36,368 bases of DNA from Eubacteriaceae bacterium (GCA_910574915.1 CAJTCR010000051.1:1-36368), one strand, 5' to 3'. Counted from the stretch's first letter, positions 9,076-18,974 are shown. The notes: generated by a model not told the origin, from the letters alone. A program made the numbers and translations.

Positions 9076-9117
9076 TCGCATCCCCTCCCCCAATTAAAAT
9101 TTAGCAAAGCAATTCAC

Positions 9118-9146
9118 GTGACTTTATGACCAGCATATGCTATAAT
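9118..9146 (+). promoter_or_regulatory. Promoter of fhs
   Basis: GTGACT (9118-9123, four of six to TTGACA) and a perfect TATAAT (9141-9146) are separated by 17 bp. A TG dinucleotide one base before the -10 box gives an extended -10 element. The start codon lies 34 bp downstream behind AAAAGGAGGAGG. Confidence 0.7.
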
Positions 9147-9179
9147 CAATAACCACACGCAAAAGGAGGAGGCGCATTC

Positions 9180-10850
9180 ATGAAAACAGACATTCAAATT
9201 GCACAAGACGCTAAGATGATGCACATCAAAGAGGTTGCTGCCAAATACGGCATTGCCGAAGACGACCTGGAGTTATACGGGAAATACAAGGCAAAGCTCT
9301 CTGACGAGCTGATCGCAAAGACGGCATCCCGCCCAGACGGAAAGCTGATTCTCGTAACCGCCATCAACCCGACTCCTGCTGGAGAAGGCAAGACGACTAC
9401 GAGCATCGGGCTGGCACAGGCGTTTGCAAAGCTTGAGAAAAACTGCCTGCTGGCGCTGCGGGAACCGTCCCTTGGCCCATGCTTTGGCATCAAAGGCGGT
9501 GCCGCGGGCGGCGGTTATGCACAGGTCGTTCCGATGGAAGACCTGAACCTGCACTTTACCGGAGACTTTCACGCCATTACAGCCGCCAACAACCTGCTCG
9601 CGGCGCTGCTTGACAACCATGTCCAACAGGGGAACGACCTGCAGATCGATACACGCCAGATCGTCTGGAAACGCTGTATGGATATGAACGACCGCGCCTT
9701 GCGCAATATTGTCGTCGGGCTTGGCTCAAAAGCAGACGGCTTTGTAAGGGAAGATCATTTTGTCATTACCGTAGCTACTGAAATTATGGCAATCTTATGC
9801 CTGGCTTCCGATATGGCTGACCTGAAAAAACGGCTGGGTGATATTATCGTCGCTTACAACTATAATGGCGATCCGGTTACCGCAAGGCAGTTACAGGCAG
9901 TCGGCTCTATGGCTGCCCTCTTAAAAGACGCGTTAAAACCGAACCTGATCCAGACGCTAGAACATACCGGGGCGATTGTACACGGCGGGCCGTTTGCCAA
10001 TATCGCGCATGGCTGCAATTCTATCCGCGCGACTAAAACGGCGTTAAAAATCGCAGATTATGTAATTACCGAGGCAGGCTTTGGCGCAGACCTTGGCGCT
10101 GAAAAATTCTTTGATATCAAGTGCCGCAAAGCCGGATTAAAACCAGATGCCGTCGTCCTCGTCGCTACCGTACGTGCCCTGAAATACAACGGCGGCGTTC
10201 CGAAAAACGAGCTTGGCGCCGAAAACCTGGAAGCGCTGAAAAAAGGCATCTGCAACCTGGAAAAGCATATTGAAAACCTGCAAAAGTACCATGTGCCGAT
10301 CGTCGTTACCTTAAATTCTTTCCTGACAGATACACAGGCAGAATACGAATACATCCAAAGCTTTTGTGAAGAAAAAGGCTGTGCGTTCGCTCTGTCAAAA
10401 GTATGGGAAAAAGGCGGAGAAGGCGGTATTGAACTGGCACAAAAAGTATTGCAGACTCTGGAAGAAAAACCTTCTGCGTTTGCGCCTCTTTACCCCGACG
10501 AAATGCCGTTAAAAGACAAAATCCATACCGTTGCCGCCCAGATCTACGGCGCCGCAGACATAAGCTACACACCTGCGGCAGAAAAAATGCTGCAAAAGCT
10601 GACTGCGCTTGGATTTGGCAACCTTCCGGTATGCATTGCAAAGACGCAGTATTCACTGTCGGACGACCAGTACAAGCTGGGGCGCCCAACCGGATTTACC
10701 GTGAATGTCAGAGACGTCTATGTAAGTGCCGGAGCCGGATTTGTCGTCGTATTAACCGGAGCGATTATGACGATGCCAGGGCTTTCAAAGTCGCCTGCCG
10801 CTTATGGCATTGATGTCAATGAGGATGGAAAAATTACTGGGCTGTTTTGA
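9180..10850 (+). CDS. fhs: Formate--tetrahydrofolate ligase
   Basis: 556 aa. The enzyme joins formate to tetrahydrofolate using ATP to give 10-formyl-THF. It feeds purine and formyl-Met synthesis and, in acetogens, the methyl branch of the Wood-Ljungdahl pathway. The P-loop [10 protein letters not shown] lies at residues 65-74. The family pattern continues with [20 protein letters not shown] (residues 93-112), [26 protein letters not shown] and [24 protein letters not shown] (last part only partly needed). It is full length for the family (about 555). It is a single-gene unit by context: its own promoter lies upstream and palindromic element C follows the stop by about 17 bp. No other Wood-Ljungdahl genes are in view. 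Confidence 0.98.
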   Translation: MKTDIQIAQDAKMMHIKEVAAKYGIAEDDLELYGKYKAKLSDELIAKTASRPDGKLILVTAINPTPAGEGKTTTSIGLAQAFAKLEKNCLLALREPSLGPCFGIKGGAAGGGYAQVVPMEDLNLHFTGDFHAITAANNLLAALLDNHVQQGNDLQIDTRQIVWKRCMDMNDRALRNIVVGLGSKADGFVREDHFVITVATEIMAILCLASDMADLKKRLGDIIVAYNYNGDPVTARQLQAVGSMAALLKDALKPNLIQTLEHTGAIVHGGPFANIAHGCNSIRATKTALKIADYVITEAGFGADLGAEKFFDIKCRKAGLKPDAVVLVATVRALKYNGGVPKNELGAENLEALKKGICNLEKHIENLQKYHVPIVVTLNSFLTDTQAEYEYIQSFCEEKGCAFALSKVWEKGGEGGIELAQKVLQTLEEKPSAFAPLYPDEMPLKDKIHTVAAQIYGAADISYTPAAEKMLQKLTALGFGNLPVCIAKTQYSLSDDQYKLGRPTGFTVNVRDVYVSAGAGFVVVLTGAIMTMPGLSKSPAAYGIDVNEDGKITGLF

Positions 10851-10867
10851 TTGGATTTTGGTATGGC

Positions 10868-11188
10868 AGCGAACAGGTTTGAATTGCTTTGGTAAATTTT
10901 ACAGGAAGGGACGCCGGGAAAGAGGATGTGCCTCCCCTGCGGCGTCCGTTCCAGAATGTCAAGAAGCCCTAAGTATCCTGCGGGGGCAACCAGGGGCGCA
11001 GCCAAGCGGCACCTTTAGCTGCCAACAGGCAGCGAACTAGGTGCCGCGACCGGACACAGCCACAGCGTACCAGCAGGATACTTAGGGCTTCTTAGCATTC
11101 TGGAACGGACGCAGCCAGGGGAGGCACATCCTCTCTCCCAGCGTCCCTTCCTGTAAAAACATACCAACGCAATCCAAATTCATTCGCT
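10868..11188 (+). repeat. ~320-bp palindromic element, copy C, directly behind fhs
   Basis: This is the most complete copy. The outer arms begin AGCGAACAGGTTTGAATTGC and end in a matching inverted segment at 11188. Inner arms run from ACAGGAAGGGACGC to GCGTCCCTTCCTGT. The centre is the hairpin GCGGCACC...GGCAGC...GGTGCCGC in the same orientation as copy B. It starts 17 bp after the fhs stop codon, so it is probably transcribed as the 3' untranslated region and could fold as a very long hairpin that ends or stabilises the message. Confidence 0.87.
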
Positions 11189-11263
11189 TAGCGCAAAAAC
11201 CCGCCAAAACCGCGCCATATCTTCATACAGCACCAGTCCCGGCAGGTTTTCCCCAATATAATT

Positions 11264-12736
11264 TTATGACTGCTCTTTTTTCACATACGAATATGCATTG
11301 GAAATCCTTGCATTTTCAGCCGTCAGCTCTACCGGCTCACGGTAATACGCGATTACCGGCGTACCCGTCGGCAGAATCTGATACAATTTTTCTGCCTTCG
11401 CACCCGGCATATTGATACAGCCGTGCGAGCCGGACGTCTTATAGATCTCCTGTCCAAACTCACTTCTCCAGCTTGCGTCATGGAAGCCTACATTGTAAGC
11501 AAATACCATAAAATAATCGACATCTGACGCATACGTCTCTCCGACCAGCGTCGCGTCGCGCTGCTTGTACACAATTTTATATACACCGTCTGGAGAGCCG
11601 TTGTTGCGGCTGATATTTCCAGTTACGATATCCGATTCCAGCTTTAACTTTCCATTTTCATAAAAATACATATGCTGGTTTGTGTAGTCTACTTCTACAT
11701 AAGTATTGCCGATATCATATGTCTCGCTCTTTACTTCCGCGGTCTGGTTAAAGACTGGCTCGCGCTTGATTGTCTCACCGGACTTGATTTCCTTTAACAA
11801 CTGGGCTTTTTCCTTTTCCTTATCGATGACCCATCCATAATCGCCGCCGCCGATCTTTACCTTGTCGCCCAAAGAAGTTTTAAACACACGCACATCGCCG
11901 TACGTATTATACTTGCTGGCAAGATACTGGATATAGCTTGTCACCTTGGATTCGTCAAGCGTCACCGAATAATCGGCGCCGATCGTAAGCCATTCCTTGA
12001 TCCGTGTAGAATCGAGTACCTCGCCTTTTTCCCCAACATCGTACTTGATCGTCGTATGCAGGTACGCATTGATATTTTTCAGAGCCTTTTTCAGCGTCTT
12101 ATCGTTGGACTTTACTTTTGGCTCTTCGTATACGTCATCCGTAAGCTCCAGCTTTTCTTCCCCCATGCTGACCGCTTTGCGTGCAAGCTTCTGCACATCT
12201 TCAAGGCGGATCTGATTCCCGGCTTCGGCTTTGACCAGCTCATAGCCTTTATCGGTCTCCCGCAGGTACGCATCCTTTGGCTTTTGAATATAATCGGACT
12301 GAAAACACGGAAGCTGTGCAACCATCTTGTCCAGCTTTTGCTTATTATAAGTTGCAGATACTTCCAGATCCATCTCTTTTTTGCCTTTGCGCCCGGAAAT
12401 CCAGCTATAATGATCCTGCAACTGCAAAATATCACTGATCTCCGAACCAGGCACATACGTATAGTCAATATCCGGCCCGATAATCTGATATTTGTCCCCG
12501 TCACGGGTCTCAATGTTAAAAATATAATCTGCCACTTCCTGCGCGACTTTATCTTCTGCTTCTTCTACCGTCATTTTATCAACCGAAACACCATTTAATA
12601 CAGTCCCCGGAAAAAAATGTTCCGCATAAAAAGATGCCGTACAAAAGTAACATGCCAGGAGTGCGATCAGCAAAAAACATAAACTGATACCAGCAATGAT
12701 CAGTGCAGACTTTGCTGCCGACTTCTGTTTTTTCAT
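11264..12736 (-). CDS. Membrane-anchored L,D-transpeptidase (YkuD) with PG-binding-4 domains
   Basis: 490 aa. The enzyme makes 3-3 cross-links or attaches groups to peptidoglycan stems, with the catalytic domain outside the cell. The ATG at 12736 follows GGAAGG by 8 nt. An N-terminal membrane anchor lies at about 10-32. A region with the PG_binding_4 pattern (VLNGVSVDKMTVEEAEDKV) and a second related helical part extend to about 330. The YkuD domain covers about 345-470, with YVEVDYTNQHMYFYENGK and the active-site motif SGSHGCINMP (Cys440). This architecture is common in clostridia, where such enzymes help resist beta-lactams. It has its own promoter. Confidence 0.94.
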   Translation of the reverse strand: MKKQKSAAKSALIIAGISLCFLLIALLACYFCTASFYAEHFFPGTVLNGVSVDKMTVEEAEDKVAQEVADYIFNIETRDGDKYQIIGPDIDYTYVPGSEISDILQLQDHYSWISGRKGKKEMDLEVSATYNKQKLDKMVAQLPCFQSDYIQKPKDAYLRETDKGYELVKAEAGNQIRLEDVQKLARKAVSMGEEKLELTDDVYEEPKVKSNDKTLKKALKNINAYLHTTIKYDVGEKGEVLDSTRIKEWLTIGADYSVTLDESKVTSYIQYLASKYNTYGDVRVFKTSLGDKVKIGGGDYGWVIDKEKEKAQLLKEIKSGETIKREPVFNQTAEVKSETYDIGNTYVEVDYTNQHMYFYENGKLKLESDIVTGNISRNNGSPDGVYKIVYKQRDATLVGETYASDVDYFMVFAYNVGFHDASWRSEFGQEIYKTSGSHGCINMPGAKAEKLYQILPTGTPVIAYYREPVELTAENARISNAYSYVKKEQS

Positions 12737-12818
12737 ATTTGATACCTTCCTTCCCAGATGCCCAAGATCCCGCAGCGTACAATCCCCACAGGGACACATG
12801 CACCTGTTTTTGTACTTT

Positions 12819-12847
12819 ATTCTAACAGAATCTCCGTCTCTTGGCTA
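12819..12847 (-). promoter_or_regulatory. Putative promoter of the L,D-transpeptidase gene
   Basis: On the minus strand, TAGCCA (12842-12847, four of six) and TAGAAT (12819-12824) are separated by 17 bp, about 80 bp upstream of the ATG. This is a modest match. Confidence 0.45.
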
Positions 12848-12994
12848 CCTTAGTTTTGCAGTAAAATACTGCATATTAATAAAATGCGTGTATAACCTGC
12901 TAAAAATAAGGTAATCTGACAATTTTTTCAACAAAATTTGCACTTTTTTATACACAAGCATGTTTTCTCTTCTGCGTATCTTATTTTTGCTCGA

Positions 12995-14212
12995 TTATTC
13001 CGGTATGCTCCCGGCATCCTGCCGCTCCTGCGCATGAACCTGCAAAAGCTCAGTTTTTCCGTGTTTTTTTAATCCCAGCATTACGAGCCTGCGGATCATG
13101 TCATAAATTACCGCAAATACCGGCACACCGACCAGTATGCCGACAAAGCCAAAAAATCCCTGGAACAGCGTAATTGAAAACAACACCCAGAATCCGGTCA
13201 GCCCCACACTGTCCGCAAGCAGCGCCGGCCCCAGTATATTTCCGTCAAACTGCTGCAAAATAATAATAAACACAATAAAAATAATACAGTTTACCGGCCC
13301 TGAAATCAGCACGAGCAGCGCCGACGGAACAGCACCGATATACGGCCCGAAATACGGGATTACATTGGTCACGCCGACGATCACGCTGATTAATACCGCG
13401 TTCGGAAATCCCATCGTAAACGTCATCACAATGCAAAACACATAGCAGATCAGTCCCACAATCGCGCTGTCCAGTATTTTTCCGCCAAAAAATCCGACAA
13501 ACGTCTTGTCAATAAATTGCAGTTCCCTTAATACCGCATCTGCCCGTTCGCTTTTGAACACCGCATACAGCACTGCCTTTCCTTGTCTGGCAAACGTCTT
13601 TCTGCCAAGCAGCAGGTAAATACAGATAATTATCCCGATCAGCAGGTTGTACAAAATACCTACGACCGAGCCGACCGTATCCGCAAAACCGCCCATCATC
13701 CCCTGCATCGTAGGCAAAAGGTCTGTCTTTGCCCAATCCTGCAAATGGTTTTCCACATTTAAAATCGCCGTATTCGCGTAAGTCTGCAGCAGTTCGTTGC
13801 CATCCAGCATCCCAGTCAGCCAGTTTGCAAACTCATCCATTTTCTGCGGCACCGCGTTCACCAAGATCAGAGTACTGCTCGCCATCTCCGGTATTACCAT
13901 GATCATCAAAAGATAGATAATCAAAAAGGTCAAAATCATTACAACAAGCACCGTCAGCCCGTTCGCACGCTTTTTATGCTTTTCGGGCATCAGCGCCAGT
14001 ATCCTCTTTTCCAGAAAATTACACGGCGTTTTCAAAAGATACGCCATAACCGCACCATAAATCACCGGCTTTAATACACCAAGCAGCCATTGAAAGGACT
14101 GCCTGATCTCCCCAAACCCACGAATTGAAAAAAAAAGCAGGATTGCCAGGGCAAGCGAAACAAAGCCAGTCAATGACTGATAAAATATTTTTTTCCAATC
14201 ATCTTTTTTCAT
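12995..14212 (-). CDS. AI-2E family (UPF0118) membrane transporter
   Basis: 405 aa polytopic membrane protein. The AI-2E pattern is visible: an N-terminal pair of membrane helices, a long amphipathic middle (about 75-160), then FFGGKILDSAIVGLICY, NVIPYFGPYIGAVPSALL and LQQFDGNILGPALL followed by GLTGFWVLFSITLFQGFFG. The family includes TqsA (autoinducer-2 export) and Na+/H+ antiporters, so substrate cannot be named from sequence. It is the last gene of the glycerol operon, 2 bp behind the DUF1667 gene, so translation is probably coupled. Its role with glycerol catabolism is not obvious. Confidence 0.9.
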   Translation of the reverse strand: MKKDDWKKIFYQSLTGFVSLALAILLFFSIRGFGEIRQSFQWLLGVLKPVIYGAVMAYLLKTPCNFLEKRILALMPEKHKKRANGLTVLVVMILTFLIIYLLMIMVIPEMASSTLILVNAVPQKMDEFANWLTGMLDGNELLQTYANTAILNVENHLQDWAKTDLLPTMQGMMGGFADTVGSVVGILYNLLIGIIICIYLLLGRKTFARQGKAVLYAVFKSERADAVLRELQFIDKTFVGFFGGKILDSAIVGLICYVFCIVMTFTMGFPNAVLISVIVGVTNVIPYFGPYIGAVPSALLVLISGPVNCIIFIVFIIILQQFDGNILGPALLADSVGLTGFWVLFSITLFQGFFGFVGILVGVPVFAVIYDMIRRLVMLGLKKHGKTELLQVHAQERQDAGSIPE

Positions 14213-14214
14213 AA

Positions 14215-14592
14215 TCAGATATCCTCCTGTGCCGGCTCTGCTGGTTTGGTAGCTACTACCGCAACCTTGGTGCCTGCCACATCCTCAAGCAGCACATCGC
14301 CAACCGCAACCGGCGCCTTTGCCCTGATTGTATTTATTTCTTGCATACATGCAAAAATCTTGTCTTTTGGGATATCTTCTTTTGTCTTTACGGAGATAAA
14401 CCTGCGGCGGCTGCCTTCTACCTTTATCGTGGACGTTACGATCCGTGTAGGGTTTGTCACTTCTTTTCTGGCATAAGCATCGCCTTTTGGACAGGTATTG
14501 CCCGTTACTTTCGACACCTCATTCTGCGTCACTTCTACGGTCAGCGGACAGCCCATCGGGCAGCCAATGCAGATCAGTTCTTTCGTCTCCAT
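14215..14592 (-). CDS. DUF1667 iron-sulfur protein of the glycerol-3-phosphate dehydrogenase cluster
   Basis: 125 aa. An N-terminal cysteine cluster CIGCPMGC (Cys8, 11, 15) and Cys34 in NTCPKG give four likely ligands for an Fe-S cluster. The remainder (TNPTRIVTSTIKVEG..IPVAVGD-like strands) matches DUF1667, which regularly accompanies two-flavoprotein glycerol-3-phosphate dehydrogenases in clostridia. It probably passes electrons from the flavoproteins, the job GlpC does in enterobacteria, though it is not homologous in layout. The start ATG lies 8 nt behind AAAAGGAG, and the gap to the upstream gene is 6 bp. Confidence 0.88.
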   Translation of the reverse strand: METKELICIGCPMGCPLTVEVTQNEVSKVTGNTCPKGDAYARKEVTNPTRIVTSTIKVEGSRRRFISVKTKEDIPKDKIFACMQEINTIRAKAPVAVGDVLLEDVAGTKVAVVATKPAEPAQEDI

Positions 14593-14598
14593 GCTGTA

Positions 14599-15861
14599 TC
14601 ACTCCTTTTCAATCTTTATCGTGATCTGTTCCAGATCCGAATATTCCAAAAGTTTTTGCTTTAACAGCACAACCTCTTCCATCTCACCTGGCGCAAGCAC
14701 CTTTTTTTTGCGGTGCAGTACTCTTTCCTTATTATAATAGACGCTGATATAACAATCCTGATATACCGACTGGACACGGAATCGCACCGTCAGCTTTTCG
14801 TCCATTTTGCCGATATGGACAGACCGCGGCACCGTATAGCGTACGCCGCTGTCTGCACAGATGCCGACCTGCTTCCCGCCTTTGCCAAGCTCTCCTTTGA
14901 CATACCTTGCCGCATTGGCTCCCGCCCTGCCTGCTTCCTCTGATACATAGTCCACAAGGTCATGCACATGCAGGACATTGCCGCAGGCAAACACGCCAGG
15001 AATCGTTGTTTCCAGGCTTTCATCAACAACCGGCCCTGCAGTCACGCTGTCCATCTCAACGCCCATCTCCCTGGAAAGCTCATTTTCCGGGATCAGCCCG
15101 ACCGACAGCAGCAGCGTATCACAAGAATACTCCTCCTCTGTGCCAGGAACCGGCTTTCCGTTTTCATCGACCTGCGCAAGTGTCACACCTTCTAACCGTT
15201 CCTTCCCCCGGATATCCACGACGGTATGGCTTAGCTTGAGCGGAATGCCGTAATCATTCAGACACTGTACGATATTGCGCTTTAAGCCGCCAGAATAAGG
15301 CATAAGCTCCGCGACTACTTTGACCTTTGCCCCTTCTAGCGTCATACGCCGCGCCATAATCAGCCCGATATCACCCGATCCTAAGATCACGACTTCCCTG
15401 CCCGGCAGATAGCCTTCCATATTGACCAGCCTCTGTGCCGTACCTGCGGAGAAGATTCCCGCCGGACGAAAGCCAGGTATGTTTAACGCACCTCTGGCAC
15501 GCTCCCTGCATCCCATTGCCAGGATCACAGCCTTTGCCTGGATCTGCATCATGCCGTCCACCCGGTTCATCGCTGTCACGACTTTCTGCGGGCTGATCTG
15601 CATCACCATCGTTTGCAGCATCACTTCAATCCCAAGCTCTTTTACCATCGCAATAAAACGCTGCGCATATTCCGGCCCGGTCAGCTCTTCCTGAAACGTA
15701 TGCAGCCCAAATCCATTGTGAATACACTGGTTTAAAATACCGCCCATCTCCTCGTCACGCTCGATCACTAAAATGCTGCTGATCCCGGCTTTTCTCGCTG
15801 CCACCGCTGCCGCAAGCCCTGCCGGGCCTGCGCCTGTTATTACAATATCATATGCTTTCAC
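14599..15861 (-). CDS. FAD/NAD(P)-dependent oxidoreductase subunit (GlpB-like role)
   Basis: 420 aa. The start is GTG at 15861, 8 nt behind ATAGGAGGA; no ATG fits. The N-terminal FAD-binding fold has GAGPAGLAAAVAARKAG at about residues 10-26. A second dinucleotide fold begins near 158 (VILGSGDIGLIMARRM), and the ATG-like FACGNVLHVHDLVD segment near 295 closes the FAD site. The arrangement is that of pyridine-nucleotide-disulfide-type oxidoreductases. In the glpK-linked clostridial cluster it is the second flavoprotein, thought to hand electrons onward from the dehydrogenase subunit. The upstream stop codon overlaps its ribosome site. Confidence 0.9.
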   Translation of the reverse strand: MKAYDIVITGAGPAGLAAAVAARKAGISSILVIERDEEMGGILNQCIHNGFGLHTFQEELTGPEYAQRFIAMVKELGIEVMLQTMVMQISPQKVVTAMNRVDGMMQIQAKAVILAMGCRERARGALNIPGFRPAGIFSAGTAQRLVNMEGYLPGREVVILGSGDIGLIMARRMTLEGAKVKVVAELMPYSGGLKRNIVQCLNDYGIPLKLSHTVVDIRGKERLEGVTLAQVDENGKPVPGTEEEYSCDTLLLSVGLIPENELSREMGVEMDSVTAGPVVDESLETTIPGVFACGNVLHVHDLVDYVSEEAGRAGANAARYVKGELGKGGKQVGICADSGVRYTVPRSVHIGKMDEKLTVRFRVQSVYQDCYISVYYNKERVLHRKKKVLAPGEMEEVVLLKQKLLEYSDLEQITIKIEKE

Positions 15862-15873
15862 AAATCGTTCCTC

Positions 15874-17301
15874 CTATTTCGTCCGCCCTGTTACGATCAC
15901 AGACTTTCCGCCTGACTTTGTAATCTCTTCCATGTCCGCCTGCAATTCACGTTCTAAAATCTCCATTACCTTAGGGCTGCAAAATCCCGACTGGCACCGT
16001 CCCATGCCAGCACGTGTACGCCGTTTGACCCCGTCTAAAGACCTCGCACCGACTGGCCTTCGCACCGCATCGATAATTTCGCCTTCTGTCACAGACTCAC
16101 AGCGGCAGACGATCGTGCCGTATGCCGGCTGTTTAAGGATCAGGGCATTGCGCTCTGCAAGGCTTAAAGAAGACGGATTTAAAATTCCTTTCCGCTGTGC
16201 GATAAAATCTGCTTTTTCATGAAGGGACATTTTTTCCCGCAGCATCTGTGCCACCATAACGCCGATTGCCGGCGCACTCGAAAGCCCTGGAGATTCAATG
16301 CCGGCAGCGTCAATAAACTGTGCCGCGTCTTCTGCCTCCTGAATCACAAAATCATCGCCGTCTTCATGCGCACGAAGCCCCGCAAACGAGGTAATTACCT
16401 GACGAAACGGAATGTCTTTTACCGTCATCGCCGCTTTTTGCGCCAGCTCCTGTAATCCCGCCTGCGTCGTGTTGACACCCTCTTTGTCTTCGATGTCCGC
16501 AGCCGTCGGTCCTACGATCAGGTTGCCATGTATCGTCGGTGATACGAGAACGCCTTTTCCCATCCTGGTAGGCAGCATAAATACCGTATGGGACACATGC
16601 GTGCCCGCGCTGTGGTCTAACAGGCAGTATTCCCCTTTTCTCGCTGTAATGCGCATCTTTGTGCTGCTTACCATATGGTGGATCTTGTCTGCATATACGC
16701 CTGCCGCATTGACAATATACCGGCTTTTTCGTATTCCCTTGTTCGTTTCGATACAAAAATAACCGTCCTCTTTGCGTATATCCATAACGTTCGTATCAAA
16801 TTGAAATTCTACGCCGTTTGTATTGGCATTTTCCGCAAGCGCGATCGTCATTAAAAACGGGCATACAATTCCGCCAGTCGGCGCGTACAGCGCGCCAGCC
16901 ACATCTTCCGCCAGGTTTGGTTCGATTTCCCGTGCCTCTTGTTTGGATAAGATGCGCAGCCCTTTTACCCCGTTTTTCACACCTTTGTCATAAAGCCCCT
17001 GCAGCTTCGGCAGATCTTCTTCGTGCAGGCAGACGACCAGAGAACCGTTTCTTCGAAACGGAAAGTCCAGCTCCTTCGCCAGTTCTTCCATCCTTTCGTT
17101 TCCCTGAACATTCAGCTTCGCCATCAACGAGCCGTTTGGCGCGTCAAATCCCGCGTGCACAATCGCACTGTTCGCCTTGGACGTGCCGCAGCATACATCC
17201 TCACATTTTTCAATGACACAGATATTCGCTTCATAACGCGACAATTCCCGCGCAACCGCACATCCGGTAACGCCTGCCCCTATAATACAGATATCGTACA
17301 T
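15874..17301 (-). CDS. FAD-dependent glycerol-3-phosphate dehydrogenase, GlpA-like with [2Fe-2S] BFD-like domain
   Basis: 475 aa. It oxidises glycerol 3-phosphate to dihydroxyacetone phosphate. The FAD fold starts IIGAGVTGCAVARELSRYE at about residue 5. The DAO-type catalytic domain runs to about 370, ending in GLSSAPAIGVMVAQML. A C-terminal BFD-like domain has CRCESVTEGEI and GRCQSGFC, giving the C-x-C and C-x4-C ligands of a [2Fe-2S] cluster. It is shorter than E. coli GlpA (542). It sits between glpK and the second flavoprotein, which supports the substrate call. AAAGAAAGGA precedes the ATG. Confidence 0.9.
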   Translation of the reverse strand: MYDICIIGAGVTGCAVARELSRYEANICVIEKCEDVCCGTSKANSAIVHAGFDAPNGSLMAKLNVQGNERMEELAKELDFPFRRNGSLVVCLHEEDLPKLQGLYDKGVKNGVKGLRILSKQEAREIEPNLAEDVAGALYAPTGGIVCPFLMTIALAENANTNGVEFQFDTNVMDIRKEDGYFCIETNKGIRKSRYIVNAAGVYADKIHHMVSSTKMRITARKGEYCLLDHSAGTHVSHTVFMLPTRMGKGVLVSPTIHGNLIVGPTAADIEDKEGVNTTQAGLQELAQKAAMTVKDIPFRQVITSFAGLRAHEDGDDFVIQEAEDAAQFIDAAGIESPGLSSAPAIGVMVAQMLREKMSLHEKADFIAQRKGILNPSSLSLAERNALILKQPAYGTIVCRCESVTEGEIIDAVRRPVGARSLDGVKRRTRAGMGRCQSGFCSPKVMEILERELQADMEEITKSGGKSVIVTGRTK

Positions 17302-17340
17302 ATTGGTTTCCTTTCTTTTTGCACCTGTGATTCTCTTCGT

Positions 17341-18840
17341 TTATTCATCCTCTTTTGCCCATCCATAAGAATATTTCACAGCTCTCTGCCATCCGTTCAG
17401 GCACGCAAGCCGGTCCTTTTCTTCCATTTCCGGCTTAAACACCCGGTCGATCTGCCAGTTTTTAATGACTTCCTCCTTGCTTCGCCAATATCCGACTGCA
17501 AGCCCGGCGAGGTACGCAGCCCCCATCGCCGTCGTCTCCACGCACATCGGGCGGTGTACCGGCGCGTCAATAATATTGGACTGAAACTGCATCAAAAAAT
17601 TGTTGGCGCTCGCTCCGCCGTCGACCTTTAACGTACTGAGCGTAATGCCGGAATCCGCCTGCATCGCGGTAATCACGTCGTTGACCTGGTACGCGATCGA
17701 TTCGAGTGTGGCACGTATCATATGGTATTTATTTACGCCGCGGGTAATGCCTACGATCGTCCCTCTCGCATACTGGTCCCAATACGGCGCGCCAAGCCCT
17801 GTAAACGCAGGAACAACATAGCAGCCGTTTGTATTTTTCACTTTGGACGCCATATATTCCGTATCCGGCGAAGTGTCCACGAGGCGCATTTCATCGCGCA
17901 GCCACTGCACTGCTGCCCCCGCCACAAAGATCGAGCCTTCCAAAGCATAGTTTACCCTGCCGTCGAGCCCCCATGCAATCGTTGTCACAAGCCCGTTTTT
18001 GGAAAATACCGGACGCTCCCCTGTATTCATCAGCAAAAAACAGCCCGTCCCGTATGTATTTTTCGCCTCGCCCGCCGTAAAACAGGTCTGTCCAAACAGC
18101 GCCGCCTGCTGGTCGCCCGCCGCACCGCCAATCGGGATCAGCCCGCCGAAAAACGAAGGGTCTGCCTCTCCGTAAATGCTGCTGGAAGGGACTGGCTTTG
18201 GCAGCATACACGCCGGGATACCGAGCAGCTTTAAAATATCCGCATCCCATTGCAGCTCATTAATATTAAACATCATCGTCCTAGAAGCGTTCGAATAATC
18301 CGTCACATGCACGGCGCCTTTTGTCATCTTCCAGATCAGCCAGGTTTCCACCGTGCCGAACAAAAGCCTTCCTTCCTCTGCCTTGCGCCTTGCACCCTCC
18401 ACATGGTCAAGAATCCATTTTACCTTTGTCGCAGAAAAATACGCGTCGATCACAAGCCCCGTCTTTTTCTGGATCATCTCGGTAAAGCCCTGCTCCTTTA
18501 ACGTGTCGCAGTACGCAGATGTCCGCCTGCACTGCCACACAATCGCATGGTAAACCGGCTCTCCTGTCTCCTTATCCCATACAATCGCCGTTTCCCGCTG
18601 GTTCGTAATGCCGATTGCCGCGATATCGTCCGCGGTCGCCCCGATATTTTGCATCGCCTCTACCGCAACGCCAAGCTGCGTAGACCAGATCTCGTTTGCA
18701 TTATGCTCCACCCAGCCCGGCTTTGGAAAGTACTGTGTAAATTCCTTTTGCGCGACACTGCACATCTCTCCTTTTTCGTTAAACAAAATACATCGGTTGC
18801 TTGTCGTCCCGGCATCAAGTGCCATTACATATTTTGCCAT
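17341..18840 (-). CDS. glpK: Glycerol kinase
   Basis: 499 aa. It phosphorylates glycerol to glycerol 3-phosphate, the entry step of glycerol use. FGGY-family motifs are clear: [15 protein letters not shown] (phosphate 1), [19 protein letters not shown], the glycerol-site segment [22 protein letters not shown], and the FGGY signature region [21 protein letters not shown]. The length equals the usual 495-505. It is the first gene of a five-gene operon with the dehydrogenase subunits; the next start is 39 bp downstream. A conserved His often phosphorylated by HPr lies in this family, but I did not verify it here. AAAGAAAGGA precedes the ATG. Confidence 0.97.
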   Translation of the reverse strand: MAKYVMALDAGTTSNRCILFNEKGEMCSVAQKEFTQYFPKPGWVEHNANEIWSTQLGVAVEAMQNIGATADDIAAIGITNQRETAIVWDKETGEPVYHAIVWQCRRTSAYCDTLKEQGFTEMIQKKTGLVIDAYFSATKVKWILDHVEGARRKAEEGRLLFGTVETWLIWKMTKGAVHVTDYSNASRTMMFNINELQWDADILKLLGIPACMLPKPVPSSSIYGEADPSFFGGLIPIGGAAGDQQAALFGQTCFTAGEAKNTYGTGCFLLMNTGERPVFSKNGLVTTIAWGLDGRVNYALEGSIFVAGAAVQWLRDEMRLVDTSPDTEYMASKVKNTNGCYVVPAFTGLGAPYWDQYARGTIVGITRGVNKYHMIRATLESIAYQVNDVITAMQADSGITLSTLKVDGGASANNFLMQFQSNIIDAPVHRPMCVETTAMGAAYLAGLAVGYWRSKEEVIKNWQIDRVFKPEMEEKDRLACLNGWQRAVKYSYGWAKEDE

Positions 18841-18891
18841 ATCCGTGTTCCTTTCTTTCTCTGTGCTTCCGTATCTATACTTTCAGAAACA

Positions 18892-18919
18892 ATTATACTA
18901 TAAGAGCTTGATTTGTTAC
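18892..18919 (-). promoter_or_regulatory. Promoter of the glycerol operon
   Basis: On the minus strand, GTAACA (18914-18919, four of six) and a perfect TATAAT (18892-18897) are separated by 16 bp. The -10 box lies 51 bp upstream of the glpK ATG. Confidence 0.6.
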
Positions 18920-18974
18920 ACCTTTTTCTTTTATTTTTTCTACAAAATTGTCTTATTCGCTGAATCCCACATGA

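Noticed and set aside
8351..11188. CRISPR array reading of the repeated blocks near fhs
   Set aside because: The repeats are ~320 bp palindromes, few in number and unevenly spaced, with no spacers and no cas genes.
14246..15861. Several long plus-strand frames opposite the flavoprotein and DUF1667 genes
   Set aside because: They are antisense shadows of GC-rich genes with clear domains on the minus strand and have no ribosome sites.
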